Translations under genes and position numbers: made by a program
DNA from: Lactiplantibacillus herbarum
GTDB taxonomy: Bacteria; Bacillota; Bacilli; Lactobacillales; Lactobacillaceae
Reading direction: 5' to 3'
Assembly: GCF_001039045.1 (NCBI RefSeq)
Contig: NZ_LFEE01000042.1
Location: forward strand, 89,433 to 144,174
Length of the DNA: 54,742 nucleotides
Notes under the pieces: model-generated
What the model saw: the letters and a program-made list of their open reading frames with translations, nothing else
The model's database searches: none
What the model was told of the DNA's origin: nothing
In this document: one piece after another, positions 43,435 through 53,669 of the stretch
Layout of the letters: every line of letters starts with the position of its first letter
How positions within the stretch are numbered: position 1 is the first letter of the stretch

Positions 43435-44805
43435 ATGATGAATGGTTTTAACGTCTTCATGGAAAAACACATTGTACCATTTGCGGTTAAGCTCAATGAG
43501 CAACGACACGTTGCCGCAATCCGTGATGCGTTCATGTATACATTTCCAATCACAATGGCTGCTTCGTTAGTTATTTTGATTAACAACTTAGTCTTTTCCA
43601 AAACGGGGTTCATTGCACAGATATTATTCTTACCAAAATTCTTTCCCCACTTGGAAAATGCACAAAAGCTATTAACTTCTGTTACTAATGGGACGATGAA
43701 CATCCTGTCGATTTTCATTGCTTACTTAGTGGCTCGCAACTTGGCGAAGTATTTCAAGGCTGACGATATGTTAGTCGGGATGACGGGGATCGCCTGCTTC
43801 ATGATTCTCTATTCACCATCAATCGTCAAAGATGGCGTGACTTATCTACCAACCACTTACTTAGGCGCTCAAGGTCTATTCGTTGCGATGATCGTCGGGG
43901 GACTGGTCGGAGAATTCTTGCCACGTTTGACGAGAATTAAAAAGACGCAGATCAAGATGCCTGATATGGTGCCACCAGCCGTTGCGCGTTCTTTTAACGG
44001 CTTGATTCCAATTGTTATTATTATCATGCTATTTTCAATGCTCAACTATGGTTTATCACTTATTTCACCACAAGGAATTAACGATATTATTTACAAAACA
44101 ATTCAGACACCATTGACGCACGTCGGGGTGAACTTGTTCGGGGTTATCATTATCGCAATCGTTCAAAATCTTCTATGGTTAGTCGGGATTCATGGGCCAA
44201 ATACGCTAAACGCTTTACGCTCAATTATCTTTACTGAAGCTGATTTGAAGAACCAGGTCTTTGTTAATGCTCACGGAACAACTTGGGGCGTTCCTAACCG
44301 TGCCACTTGGAGCGTCTTGAATGACGTTTTTGCCAACATGGGTGGTAGTGGGATGACACTTGGTTTGATCATTGCGATCTTCTTAGTTTCACGACGGAAA
44401 GATTATCGTGAAATTGCTAAGTTAGCGTTGGTTCCAGGACTATTCAATATCAACGAACCACTGATGTTTGGGTTACCGATCGTGTTGAATCCAATTATGG
44501 CGATTCCATTCGTCTTAACACCAGTCATTAACATCTTAGTTGGTTATACGGTAACGGTTGTTTTCAATTGGATACCAACTCCAGCTATTGGGATGACATG
44601 GACAACACCGGGGCCACTGATGCCGTTCTTGGGTACTGGTGGGAACTTGTTAGGTTTGATTATTGGCTTCGTTTGCCTTGGAATTTCAGTGCTCACTTAC
44701 ATGCCATTTGTTTTAGCCGCTAATAAGATGATGGCGATGGAAAACGATTCAAAGAAAGAAAATGATGGCGCGGCCGATGATGCAGTTGCAACAACGGAAG
44801 CTTAA
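43435..44805 (+). CDS. PTS permease IIC, cellobiose/lactose family (copy 2)
   Basis: A 456-aa PTS IIC permease, a paralog of 41231-42592. It shares IKMPDMVPPAVARSF near residue 182, LLWLVGIHGPNTLNAL near 246 and PGLFNINEPLMFGLPIVL near 343. About ten membrane spans and an acidic C-terminal tail. AAAGGAGGA precedes ATG 43435 (ATG 43438 is also possible). The glycosidase gene follows within about 20 bases, so the imported phospho-sugar is probably its substrate. No IIA or IIB partner is encoded nearby. Confidence 0.9.
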   Translation: MMNGFNVFMEKHIVPFAVKLNEQRHVAAIRDAFMYTFPITMAASLVILINNLVFSKTGFIAQILFLPKFFPHLENAQKLLTSVTNGTMNILSIFIAYLVARNLAKYFKADDMLVGMTGIACFMILYSPSIVKDGVTYLPTTYLGAQGLFVAMIVGGLVGEFLPRLTRIKKTQIKMPDMVPPAVARSFNGLIPIVIIIMLFSMLNYGLSLISPQGINDIIYKTIQTPLTHVGVNLFGVIIIAIVQNLLWLVGIHGPNTLNALRSIIFTEADLKNQVFVNAHGTTWGVPNRATWSVLNDVFANMGGSGMTLGLIIAIFLVSRRKDYREIAKLALVPGLFNINEPLMFGLPIVLNPIMAIPFVLTPVINILVGYTVTVVFNWIPTPAIGMTWTTPGPLMPFLGTGGNLLGLIIGFVCLGISVLTYMPFVLAANKMMAMENDSKKENDGAADDAVATTEA

Positions 44806-44808
44806 TAA

Positions 44809-46263
<1,455 letters not shown>

Positions 46264-46281
46264 TGAGGAGTGAGCAATAAG

Positions 46282-47178
46282 ATGACAATGTATATTGGAA
46301 TTGATGTCGGCGGGACATCGATTAAGTGCGGTTTGGTCGATGAACACGGCCAGATTGGTCGCAAGGTTAACCGGCCGACCGCTAAGGATAAACAGTCGAT
46401 CTTGCAAGATATCCTGGCTATGGTTCAGGATTTACAACAAGATGGATCAGTTGCCGGAATCGGTGTTAGTATGCCGGGCGTCGTTCAAAGCGATGGCTTT
46501 CTAACTACAGCGGGTGCGATCGAAGCCTTTACGGAGATTAATCTACGTGAGGAACTACAAGCATTGACGAAATTACCCGTGATTATTGAAAATGACGCGA
46601 ATGCGGCGGCGATTGCTGAACAGTGGTTAGGAGCCGCTCAAAATGTGCCTAACTATCTCAGCTTGGTGCTCGGTACCGGAGTTGGTGGCGCACTGGTCAT
46701 CAATAATCAGATCTATCGTGGTGCGCATGCTCGCTCTGGTGAATTTGGCTGGATGGTCGTTGATGATGACGACGTCGATGTTGAGATGGGAACGTTGAAT
46801 TTCCGTGGTGCCACGGTGATTGGTTTGATCCGCCGGTACAATCAGTTTAGTGATGAACCAGTCGACGACGCGCGTGAGATTTTTAAACGGGCGGCAACCG
46901 GTGAGGTATTAGCTAACAATATTTTTAACAGTTACTACTACAGTCTAGCTAAAGGTATTGTTAATTTGATCGTATCGTTTGATCCAGAAATCGTGGTCAT
47001 CGGCGGCGGAATTAGTGCCAACGAAACGTTTATCACGCGGCTGAATGAAGCAATCGCTGATTTACAAGCACGGCACAACAGCATTAACACGTTAACGTTG
47101 CCGCCAGTGGTACCAGCCAAGTTGCGGAATGATGCTGGGATGATTGGTGCGGTTTACCAGTTAATTAAACGAGGATAG
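46282..47178 (+). CDS. ROK-family sugar kinase
   Basis: A 298-aa kinase. The ATP phosphate motif is GIDVGGTSIKCGLVD at the N-terminus, the sugar site is VIIENDANAAAIAEQW near residue 105, and a second signature is LGTGVGGALVINNQIYRG near 133. The ROK zinc-binding Cys motif (CxCGxxGCxE) is not seen; the region after GARSGEFGW has acidic residues instead, as in other short lactobacillar ROK kinases. It would phosphorylate the glucose or glycoside released in this cluster. The start is ATG 46282, after GTGAGGAG. Confidence 0.88.
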   Translation: MTMYIGIDVGGTSIKCGLVDEHGQIGRKVNRPTAKDKQSILQDILAMVQDLQQDGSVAGIGVSMPGVVQSDGFLTTAGAIEAFTEINLREELQALTKLPVIIENDANAAAIAEQWLGAAQNVPNYLSLVLGTGVGGALVINNQIYRGAHARSGEFGWMVVDDDDVDVEMGTLNFRGATVIGLIRRYNQFSDEPVDDAREIFKRAATGEVLANNIFNSYYYSLAKGIVNLIVSFDPEIVVIGGGISANETFITRLNEAIADLQARHNSINTLTLPPVVPAKLRNDAGMIGAVYQLIKRG

Positions 47179-47183
47179 TCAAG

Positions 47184-47227
47184 AAAATAGCATTGAGATT
47201 GCGTATTGTAATCTCATTGCTATTTTT
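47184..47227 (+). terminator. Terminator after the ROK kinase
   Basis: AAAATAGCATTGAGATT pairs with AATCTCATTGCTATTTT, with one mismatch and a 9-nt loop, ending in TTTTT. Confidence 0.88.
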
Positions 47228-47244
47228 GTGGTTTTTATAAAAGA

Positions 47245-47258
47245 CGTTAACGCTAACA
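47245..47258 (+). promoter_or_regulatory. cre-like site upstream of the RpiR regulator
   Basis: CGTTAACGCTAACA matches 12 of 14 positions of TGWAANCGNTNWCA, including the central CG and the closing CA. It lies about 70 bases before the regulator start. Confidence 0.6.
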
Positions 47259-47284
47259 TTGCCATCAGTCATGGTTAGTTTTGT

Positions 47285-47307
47285 GGTAATCTAGGTGATA
47301 GATTACC
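47285..47307. promoter_or_regulatory. Operator-like palindrome before the RpiR gene
   Basis: GGTAATCTA (47285-47293) and TAGATTACC (47299-47307) are perfect 9-bp arms around GGTGA. No T-run follows, so it is unlikely to be a terminator. It ends 20 bases before the GTG start, a usual place for autoregulation by the RpiR protein. Confidence 0.6.
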
Positions 47308-47327
47308 AGTGAGGATGGTGGGGACCC

Positions 47328-48080
47328 GTGGCCTTTTTTGGGTATAAAGATATTGATAAACTTTCAGGTGTTGATTTAGCAATTTATCGGTTTATCGTTG
47401 AACATGACGAACAGATTCCATACATGCGAGTACGCGAATTGGCACGTGGCGCCCACGTCTCTAATTCATCCGTGATGCGCTTTATTCGTAAGATCGGCTA
47501 CGATAGTTTTCCTGAATTTAAAATTTCACTACGCAGTGAGACCCCAATTCGAACGACCGATGAGGCGGGGATTCAACTCGTGCAAGCAGACGCTTTTCCA
47601 TCAGATATTACTAGAATTATCGGGTTAGCCGCACAATTGATGGTTAATGCTGACAACATTGTGTTCGTGGGGATTGGGGCTTCGGCAGCTTTAGGCGAAT
47701 ACGCCTCACGTCAAACTTCATCACTAGGTTTCAATAGTTACGTCGTCAAAGATCCCTTTTACCCGTTGTTACCACAACTCCGAAATACGAGTAACAATGT
47801 GTTGGTGGCCGTTTCGGTTTCTGGCCAAACAACTGAATTAGTCGAGATGTTGAATGATTTTGTGAACAATCCAGAAGTGAATATTATCAGTATTACGGGC
47901 AATATTGAAAGTACGATTGCGCGGATGAGTCGCTATGCGCTGACGTACAAGGCATCTGAAGAACGGATTCATCAGTATTACGATCTGACCAGTCAGGTGC
48001 CGTGTCTTTACATCATTGAAGCGTTGTTACGTGAACTACGCCATCAAGAGCGGGCACAACACCGTTTTGAACGGGTGTAA
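47328..48080 (+). CDS. RpiR-family (MurR-like) regulator
   Basis: A 250-aa regulator. The N-terminal helix-turn-helix (about 25-65) reads MRVRELARGAHVSNSSVMRF with IRKIGYDSFPEFK. The C-terminal SIS sugar-phosphate domain (about 105-235) has FVGIGASAALGEYASRQTSS and VAVSVSGQTTELVEML. Such proteins sense sugar phosphates. GTG 47328 is the start, with GGTGGGG just upstream. It is a second regulator next to the PTS/glucosidase cluster, together with the GntR protein. Confidence 0.88.
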   Translation: MAFFGYKDIDKLSGVDLAIYRFIVEHDEQIPYMRVRELARGAHVSNSSVMRFIRKIGYDSFPEFKISLRSETPIRTTDEAGIQLVQADAFPSDITRIIGLAAQLMVNADNIVFVGIGASAALGEYASRQTSSLGFNSYVVKDPFYPLLPQLRNTSNNVLVAVSVSGQTTELVEMLNDFVNNPEVNIISITGNIESTIARMSRYALTYKASEERIHQYYDLTSQVPCLYIIEALLRELRHQERAQHRFERV

Positions 48081-48199
48081 GTGTTGGGTCGCAAGCCTGC
48101 AATCTGTGATTATCAATGATAGAATGAATTTCATATCATTAAAATTAGCATTTTAACTACTGAACGAACTTAAATTAAACAGATAAGGAAGTAACTATC

Positions 48200-49192
48200 G
48201 TGACAGTCACACCTTTTTGGTCGCAAATTGCGACTCGTGCTAAAACTGAACAGCGCCCATTCTTCACTATGGCACCCATGGAAGCCGTCAGTAACACGGT
48301 CTTTCGACAAGTGATTACGCATGCGGCTGCGCCAGATACGTTCTTTAGTGAATTCGTCTATGCGAAGAGCATTACTGATCCCAACACCAAGTTTCCGGTA
48401 CACGGCCGGTTGTACGTGGCGGATGCTGAAAAACGGAAACCAGTCGTCCAGTTATGGGGCAACGAAGCAGCGGACTTTGCAACGGCTGCAGCTGAACTGC
48501 GTGACCGTGGTTTTGAAGCGGTCGATATCAATATGGGATGTCCTGATGGTACGGTCATCAAGAATCACGGTGGTAGCGATTTGATTCGTAATCCCCAGTG
48601 GGCGATTGACGCCATTGCAGCCGCTAAGACTTCTGGATTAGCCGTTAGTGCCAAGACTCGATTAGGCTACAGTCAGTTAGCTGAATTTCGTGAATGGATT
48701 CCAACGTTACTGGCGCAAAATGTCGCCGTACTGACAGTCCATTTGCGAACTAAACAGGAGATGAGCAAGGTTGACGCTCATTTTGAAGTGATCGATGAAT
48801 TGATTGCGATGCGCGATGCGATTGCACCGGATACGTTGTTGCAGATCAACGGTGACATTCCAGATTATCAGGCAGGACTAGCGTTAGCTAAAGCTCATCC
48901 TGGTCTGGACGGAATCATGATTGGTCGGGGCGTGTTTGCGAATCCCTTTGCGTTTGAATCTCAACCACAGCCACATTCACTTGATGAATTATTAGGATTG
49001 TTAGGAATGCAGCTAGATTTGTTTGATGATTTTGCAACCCGCTATGACATGCCACGCTTCCCGTCATTAAAGCGATTCTTCAAAATTTATGCGCGACCAG
49101 AGTTAGGTGCCACCGACTTACGTAATACAATGATGGATGCGAAATCCACGGATCAGGTTCGGCAGATATTGGCCGATTATCAATCTAAATAA
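48200..49192 (+). CDS. tRNA-dihydrouridine synthase
   Basis: A 330-aa FMN enzyme that reduces uridines in the tRNA D-loop. MAPMEAVSNTVFRQV near the N-terminus is the flavin signature, INMGCPDGTVIKNHGGSDLI near residue 110 contains the catalytic-type Cys, AVSAKTRLGY near 146 and GIMIGRGVFANPF near 237 bind FMN and phosphate. It belongs to the DusC/DusB-like branch; which D-loop position it modifies is not decided. The GTG start at 48200 follows AAGGAAG. A terminator follows immediately. Confidence 0.92.
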   Translation: MTVTPFWSQIATRAKTEQRPFFTMAPMEAVSNTVFRQVITHAAAPDTFFSEFVYAKSITDPNTKFPVHGRLYVADAEKRKPVVQLWGNEAADFATAAAELRDRGFEAVDINMGCPDGTVIKNHGGSDLIRNPQWAIDAIAAAKTSGLAVSAKTRLGYSQLAEFREWIPTLLAQNVAVLTVHLRTKQEMSKVDAHFEVIDELIAMRDAIAPDTLLQINGDIPDYQAGLALAKAHPGLDGIMIGRGVFANPFAFESQPQPHSLDELLGLLGMQLDLFDDFATRYDMPRFPSLKRFFKIYARPELGATDLRNTMMDAKSTDQVRQILADYQSK

Positions 49193-49199
49193 GTTAAAT

Positions 49200-49234
49200 T
49201 AACGGGTCTGGAAGCTAATTTCCAGATCCGTTTT
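49200..49234. terminator. Terminator after the dus gene
   Basis: AACGGGTCTGGAA pairs with TTCCAGATCCGTT (one wobble), with a 6-nt loop followed by TTTT. It begins the 566-base gene-free stretch 49193-49758, which otherwise holds AT-rich DNA and the palindromic element at 49478. Confidence 0.85.
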
Positions 49235-49477
49235 ATAGTTCCAACGATTTAAAATAAAGGCTAAGCTGTAACTTTCACTTACGGTGATCGTCATTAGCTT
49301 AGTTGTGGATCAGGTTAAATCTAAAAAGCAGTTCTAACCCGATTTTTGGCACAATTTGTGGATGGACTTTTTAGTAAGTATTACATTAACTGAGCAATTA
49401 TTTTCTAAATGAATTAAGTAATTACGACAAAAAATGGGTGCGTACATATAGTCATTTCAACTACTATCTAGCCGTGA

Positions 49478-49623
49478 GGGGCGTCCTGACAATGTTCAGT
49501 GGTGAAATTATCCTTGGCTGAGCGAGCTTCTCGGCTTAGGATAAGGCCAACCTTAAAGATTGCAGTTTTTTTGCTGTAATCTTTAAGTTGTGCCCCACCA
49601 CTCCAACATTGTCAGGATGCCCC
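49478..49623. repeat. 146-bp palindromic intergenic element, outer stem with two arms
   Basis: The outer stem pairs GGGGCGTCCTGACAATGTT (49478-49496) with AACATTGTCAGGATGCCCC (49605-49623), with one mismatch, and goes on with AGTGGTG and CACCACT. Inside are two hairpins: TTATCCT...CTGAG with CTCGG...AGGATAA, and CTTAAAGATTGCAG with CTGTAATCTTTAAG across a T-run loop. It has no ORF of note. It resembles a miniature palindromic repeat or a structured RNA; two other elements in the window share the layout. Confidence 0.7.
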
Positions 49624-49758
49624 GGTAGGCGGAATTGGAAGCATATATTACCTACATGATGATAACTTTATCAGTGGAACCAGGGCCCAACGCCGCAGTT
49701 GGCCGGCATAAATGTTAAAATAAAAACAACTAATCTTTTGCAAAGTGAGCGTGGCGTT

Positions 49759-50676
49759 ATGAATAATTTAGCAATCGTGGATCTGGGTTCCAATTCGGCA
49801 CGGATGGCCGTCAGTCGGCTCCACGCAAACGGTAGCTCAAAGGAAATCAAGCGGGTCAAAGAAGACACCCGTTTGTCAGAAGGCATGGGCGCGACCCATG
49901 TCCTGCAACCGGCAGCGATTGAACGGACCATTAAAGCGTTACAAAACTTCCGTCGGCTCTATGAAAAGATGCCTAATACGGACGTGATCGGCATTACGAC
50001 CGCAGCAGTTCGCATGGCGAAGAATCAATCCGCTTTTTTAGCCCAAGTTAAACAGGAAGTTGGACTTGATCTTAAGGTGCTATCTGGTGATGATGAAGCC
50101 TACTATGATTATTTGGGCGTCGCAAATTCACTAGTAGTCAATGACTGCTTGATCTTAGATACGGGCGGTGCCAGTTGCGAGTTGATTCTGGTTAAGAATG
50201 GTCGCAAACAGCAATTGATCAGTATTCCATTCGGAGCAGTGACGTTATCTGAGCAGTTTGGTTTGGACGATTTAGTGCCATCTGACAGTCTCTTCCGGGC
50301 ACAGATGTTTCTGCGTAATCGCTTAGCCGATGTTTGGTGGCTAGCCGAGGCGCTCCATTACCCAATCGTTTTACTGGGTGGTGCGAATCGCACCTTAGCA
50401 CGCATCAATCGTCGGCATCAACAAAAGCTCAAGGTGGAGGATATTCACGGCTACCGTTTGAAGACGGAGACGGTCTACAGTACTTTTATAGACCTGCTAT
50501 CGCGTTCCAAACAGGGGCGTCAAGAAATCTCGGGCATGGAGTATGATCGGGCAGACATTATTATTGGCGGGATGTTGCCATTAGTGACGCTGTTGCAGAT
50601 GCTGGATAGTGACCGGGTGATCTTTTCTGAGAGTGGTGTTCGCGAGGGTATCATTTCAGAACACCTTAATCGGTAG
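49759..50676 (+). CDS. Ppx/GppA-type phosphatase, short form
   Basis: A 305-aa ASKHA-fold protein of the exopolyphosphatase/guanosine pentaphosphatase family. AIVDLGSNSARMAV opens the fold, TTAAVRMAKN lies near residue 75, and LILDTGGASCELILV near 135 and LLGGANRTLARI near 202 are the other phosphate motifs. It has only the two core domains; long forms carry C-terminal HD regions. The start is ATG 49759; the ribosome site is weak. It degrades polyphosphate or pppGpp; which one is not decided. It leads a + strand run with mvaA. Confidence 0.87.
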   Translation: MNNLAIVDLGSNSARMAVSRLHANGSSKEIKRVKEDTRLSEGMGATHVLQPAAIERTIKALQNFRRLYEKMPNTDVIGITTAAVRMAKNQSAFLAQVKQEVGLDLKVLSGDDEAYYDYLGVANSLVVNDCLILDTGGASCELILVKNGRKQQLISIPFGAVTLSEQFGLDDLVPSDSLFRAQMFLRNRLADVWWLAEALHYPIVLLGGANRTLARINRRHQQKLKVEDIHGYRLKTETVYSTFIDLLSRSKQGRQEISGMEYDRADIIIGGMLPLVTLLQMLDSDRVIFSESGVREGIISEHLNR

Positions 50677-50717
50677 TTGAAAGCTAACAAATTGAATCCA
50701 GAGATAGGAATGAGTAT

Positions 50718-51992
50718 ATGACAGCTGATTTTCGTCATTTTTACCAGAAGACGTGGGCAGAACGGACGGATATTGTCGCGCAACAGGCGCACTTAACGCC
50801 GGCTGAACAAGCCCTCTTTAAACAGTATTATTTAGAGCAACACCATGAGATTATTGAAAACTATTTAACGGACTACCCGCTACCAATGGGGCTAGCCGTC
50901 AACTTTGTGGTCGATGGGGTTAACCGAATTATTCCGATGGTAACCGAGGAACCTTCCGTGATTGCAGCGGCTAGTAACGGTGCTAAGATCGTCAAACGGG
51001 CCGGTGGCTTCACCACGACTTTAAATCAACGAGAAATGATTGGGCAGATTGTCTTAGAACATTTGGCTGATCCCGAACAAACGGCAACAATCATTGAACA
51101 ACACGCTGCAGCGTTATTGGATGTGGCGGATGCGGCTCACCCGAGCTTGAAGAAACGTGGCGGCGGTGCCCGTAGTTTGCGGACCCGGGTGCTCGGCCAA
51201 GGCTACCTGTCAATCGACTTATTTGTCGACGTACAGGCTGCGATGGGCGCTAACATGCTGAATAGTATGTTAGAAGCTGTTGCGAAGTCGATTGGCGTCA
51301 TGACTAAAACCGACGCGTTAATGAGCATCCTATCGAATTACGCGACGGCCAGTCTAGTCAAAGCTGAGTGTGATATTCCAGTCGGCTTGTTACAAGCTGG
51401 TCGCTATTCTGGCGAATTAGTGGCGCAAAAGATGGCGTCAGCTAGTACCGTGGCACAACTCGATCCTTACCGCGCCACGACCCATAATAAGGGCATTATG
51501 AACGGTATTGACGCCTTAGCAATTGCTAGTGGCAACGACTGGCGCGCACTTGAAAGTGGTGCGCATGCGTATGCGGCTAAGGACGGTCAGTACCGTGGTA
51601 TGAGTAAGTGGACAACTGACGGAACGACGCTTCATGGCGAATTAGAATTGCCATTGCCAGTCGGTATCGTTGGTGGCTCCATCAAGATCAACGAATTAGC
51701 CCAGTTGAATCAGCGTTTATTGGGTATTCAAACGGCTGGCGATCTTGAACGCATCATGATTGCGGTTGGTTTGGCTCAGAACTTGGCCGCATTAAGGGCT
51801 TTAGTGACGACGGGGATTCAGCAGGGACACATGCACCTACAATTGAAATCATTAGCCATGGCAGCGGGAGCAACCGCTGCGGAACTACCTAAAATTCTCC
51901 AACAATTAGAATTAGCACCACAACAAGACTTGGCAACGACGCAACGACTGATTGCAGATATGCGGCAGATAAAGGAAGAAACTGATGACTGA
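50718..51992 (+). CDS. mvaA: Hydroxymethylglutaryl-CoA reductase, class II
   Basis: A 424-aa enzyme of the mevalonate pathway that reduces HMG-CoA to mevalonate, feeding isoprenoid synthesis for undecaprenyl carriers. NFVVDGVNRIIPMVTEEPSV (about 57-76) holds the catalytic glutamate motif, SIDLFVDVQAAMGANMLNSM near 155 is the central signature, and QGHMHLQLKSLA near 375 contains the catalytic histidine. Length fits class II. ATG 50718 follows AGATAGGAA. Its end overlaps the next gene by eight bases. Confidence 0.94.
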   Translation: MTADFRHFYQKTWAERTDIVAQQAHLTPAEQALFKQYYLEQHHEIIENYLTDYPLPMGLAVNFVVDGVNRIIPMVTEEPSVIAAASNGAKIVKRAGGFTTTLNQREMIGQIVLEHLADPEQTATIIEQHAAALLDVADAAHPSLKKRGGGARSLRTRVLGQGYLSIDLFVDVQAAMGANMLNSMLEAVAKSIGVMTKTDALMSILSNYATASLVKAECDIPVGLLQAGRYSGELVAQKMASASTVAQLDPYRATTHNKGIMNGIDALAIASGNDWRALESGAHAYAAKDGQYRGMSKWTTDGTTLHGELELPLPVGIVGGSIKINELAQLNQRLLGIQTAGDLERIMIAVGLAQNLAALRALVTTGIQQGHMHLQLKSLAMAAGATAAELPKILQQLELAPQQDLATTQRLIADMRQIKEETDD

Positions 51993-52944
51993 AATTAAAT
52001 TAAATCAAACTTTAACGGATCTATTAAGTACGGCCAACTCACTCTATCCAGGTAACATCAACGTGAGCTTTGGCAGTGATAAGGCTGGTTATGTTCGCCA
52101 TGATCAGGCGCAACAAGTCTTACATGATGGCGATATTACGGTACAGGTGAATGACGTGACGGCACCTAATTACACGGCATCACATGAAATCCTACACCTG
52201 TTGTTATTATTACAAGGTTTCCCACAGGTGACGTTTAACTTAACGACCCGTGATCAACAACTCGATGAACAGTTGATGGCGATTGCGATGGAACTCTACG
52301 ATACGATCAGCCACATCTTAGTTGTTCGTAAACAACGGCAACATGACTTGATTGATTCACAGATTGAAGACTGGTACCTGCAGGGTGTTGCGGCCACCAT
52401 TGATCCAGAAGTGGCGGGTCAATCGGATGCCATGATGACGTTACGGTTGTTGACCTTAACGGACTTACTAGTCTTCTTTGAAGGTCACCTAACGACGGAA
52501 CAAGAACAACAAGTTGTTACAGCCTATCCACAAGCATGGCCCGCTGCGCAGAAGTTATACGAAGTGATCAGCCAAAAAGCGGTTGATACACCATTTGCGA
52601 TGCGTCGTGCTGTCGTTAAGTTGTTCAAGGCGTTTGACGACCAAATGACTGACTGGGAACTACCAGTCTTACATGCTAACGAATTCGTTACGGTGCAAAG
52701 CGTCCTGAGTGAACGTCAGGAACGGTTGGAAGTTCGCCAGTTATTTGATGTCTACCATTCAGATTTATTAGATAAAGATAAACATACCAGAGCGTATATC
52801 GGGCTTTATAAGAGTGACCGTCAGAATGCCTTTGTGCTACCCGCACCAGCTCAAAAGGATAGCGACACTTTCTTTAAAGAAATCTACGGCAAGACGGTCA
52901 AAGAATTATTCCAAACGATGGATGTACCCTATACGCTACGGTAA
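51985..52944 (+). CDS. IpaB/EvcA-type protein with an HExxH motif
   Basis: A 319-aa protein of unknown function; lactobacillar genomes label similar proteins IpaB/EvcA family, a name without demonstrated meaning. It has H67-E-I-L-H71 in YTASHEILHLLLLLQG, the zinc-protease pattern, followed by a helical region (DEQLMAIAMELYDTISHILV) that could hold a third ligand. No signal peptide, so it acts in the cytoplasm. It overlaps mvaA by eight bases, which suggests a linked role or simply coupled expression. Peptidase activity is inferred only from the motif. Confidence 0.7.
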   Translation: MTEIKLNQTLTDLLSTANSLYPGNINVSFGSDKAGYVRHDQAQQVLHDGDITVQVNDVTAPNYTASHEILHLLLLLQGFPQVTFNLTTRDQQLDEQLMAIAMELYDTISHILVVRKQRQHDLIDSQIEDWYLQGVAATIDPEVAGQSDAMMTLRLLTLTDLLVFFEGHLTTEQEQQVVTAYPQAWPAAQKLYEVISQKAVDTPFAMRRAVVKLFKAFDDQMTDWELPVLHANEFVTVQSVLSERQERLEVRQLFDVYHSDLLDKDKHTRAYIGLYKSDRQNAFVLPAPAQKDSDTFFKEIYGKTVKELFQTMDVPYTLR

Positions 52945-52965
52945 TTAGCTTGAGGGGGCGTTTTT

Positions 52966-53664
52966 ATGAATGACGTAGCTGCTGCACAGGAAAAGATTCA
53001 ACAAGCCCAGCACGTGGTTTTTATGACGGGAGCGGGGGTTTCCACACCGTCGGGAATTCCGGATTATCGTTCTAAAAATGGCTTATATACGGCGCATCAG
53101 AATGCTGAGTACTATTTAAGTCACGCTTTTTTAGCTCAGCACCCAACGGAATTTTATCAGTATTTACAACAGAATTTATATTATCCAGAGGCACGACCAA
53201 ACGTCATTCACGAAAAAATGGCGGCGTTGACGCGCCAAGGCCGTGCGAGTGTCATTACGCAAAACATCGATAACTTGTACAACGTTGCGCATACGGATCA
53301 TTTGGTGGAGTTTCACGGAAACTTGTTTCAAATCTACTGTACCAAATGTGGTCAGTCAGTCGCTTGGCAGGATTATCTAAAATCACCATATCATCAGGCA
53401 GATCAAGGGTACTTACGCCCGAACGTCGTGCTATATGATGAAGGGATTGCGAGTGACAGTATTGAGCGAGCCGTTCAGTATTTAGAACAGGCTGATTTAG
53501 TTGTAATCTGCGGGACATCCATGCGAGTTTACCCGTTTGCAGGGTTACTGGATTACCGCAATCCACAAGCACAGGTGATGGCCATTAACGCGGAACCACT
53601 TCAATTACCAATTGAGTTTACGATGGTCCAACAAGATGCTGTCGATTTCTTTAAGGGGGTGTAG
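52966..53664 (+). CDS. Sir2-family NAD-dependent protein deacylase with a reduced zinc site
   Basis: A 232-aa sirtuin. GAGVSTPSGIPDYRS near residue 22 and TQNIDNLY near 98 bind NAD, with the catalytic His in EFHGN near 118, and ICGTSMRVYPFAG near 184. Only one zinc Cys pair is present (YCTKCG); where the second CxxC normally precedes G-x-x-R-P, the text reads DQGYLRPNVVLYDEG. The fold may be held without zinc, or activity reduced. AGGGGGCG precedes ATG 52966. It lies 21 bases after the HExxH protein gene. Confidence 0.85.
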   Translation: MNDVAAAQEKIQQAQHVVFMTGAGVSTPSGIPDYRSKNGLYTAHQNAEYYLSHAFLAQHPTEFYQYLQQNLYYPEARPNVIHEKMAALTRQGRASVITQNIDNLYNVAHTDHLVEFHGNLFQIYCTKCGQSVAWQDYLKSPYHQADQGYLRPNVVLYDEGIASDSIERAVQYLEQADLVVICGTSMRVYPFAGLLDYRNPQAQVMAINAEPLQLPIEFTMVQQDAVDFFKGV

Positions 53665-53669
53665 ATTTC

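Noticed and set aside
49478-49623. CRISPR array or simple attenuator at the palindromic element
   Set aside because: There are no repeated units with spacers, and no gene follows closely enough for an attenuator; the structure is a single nested palindrome.
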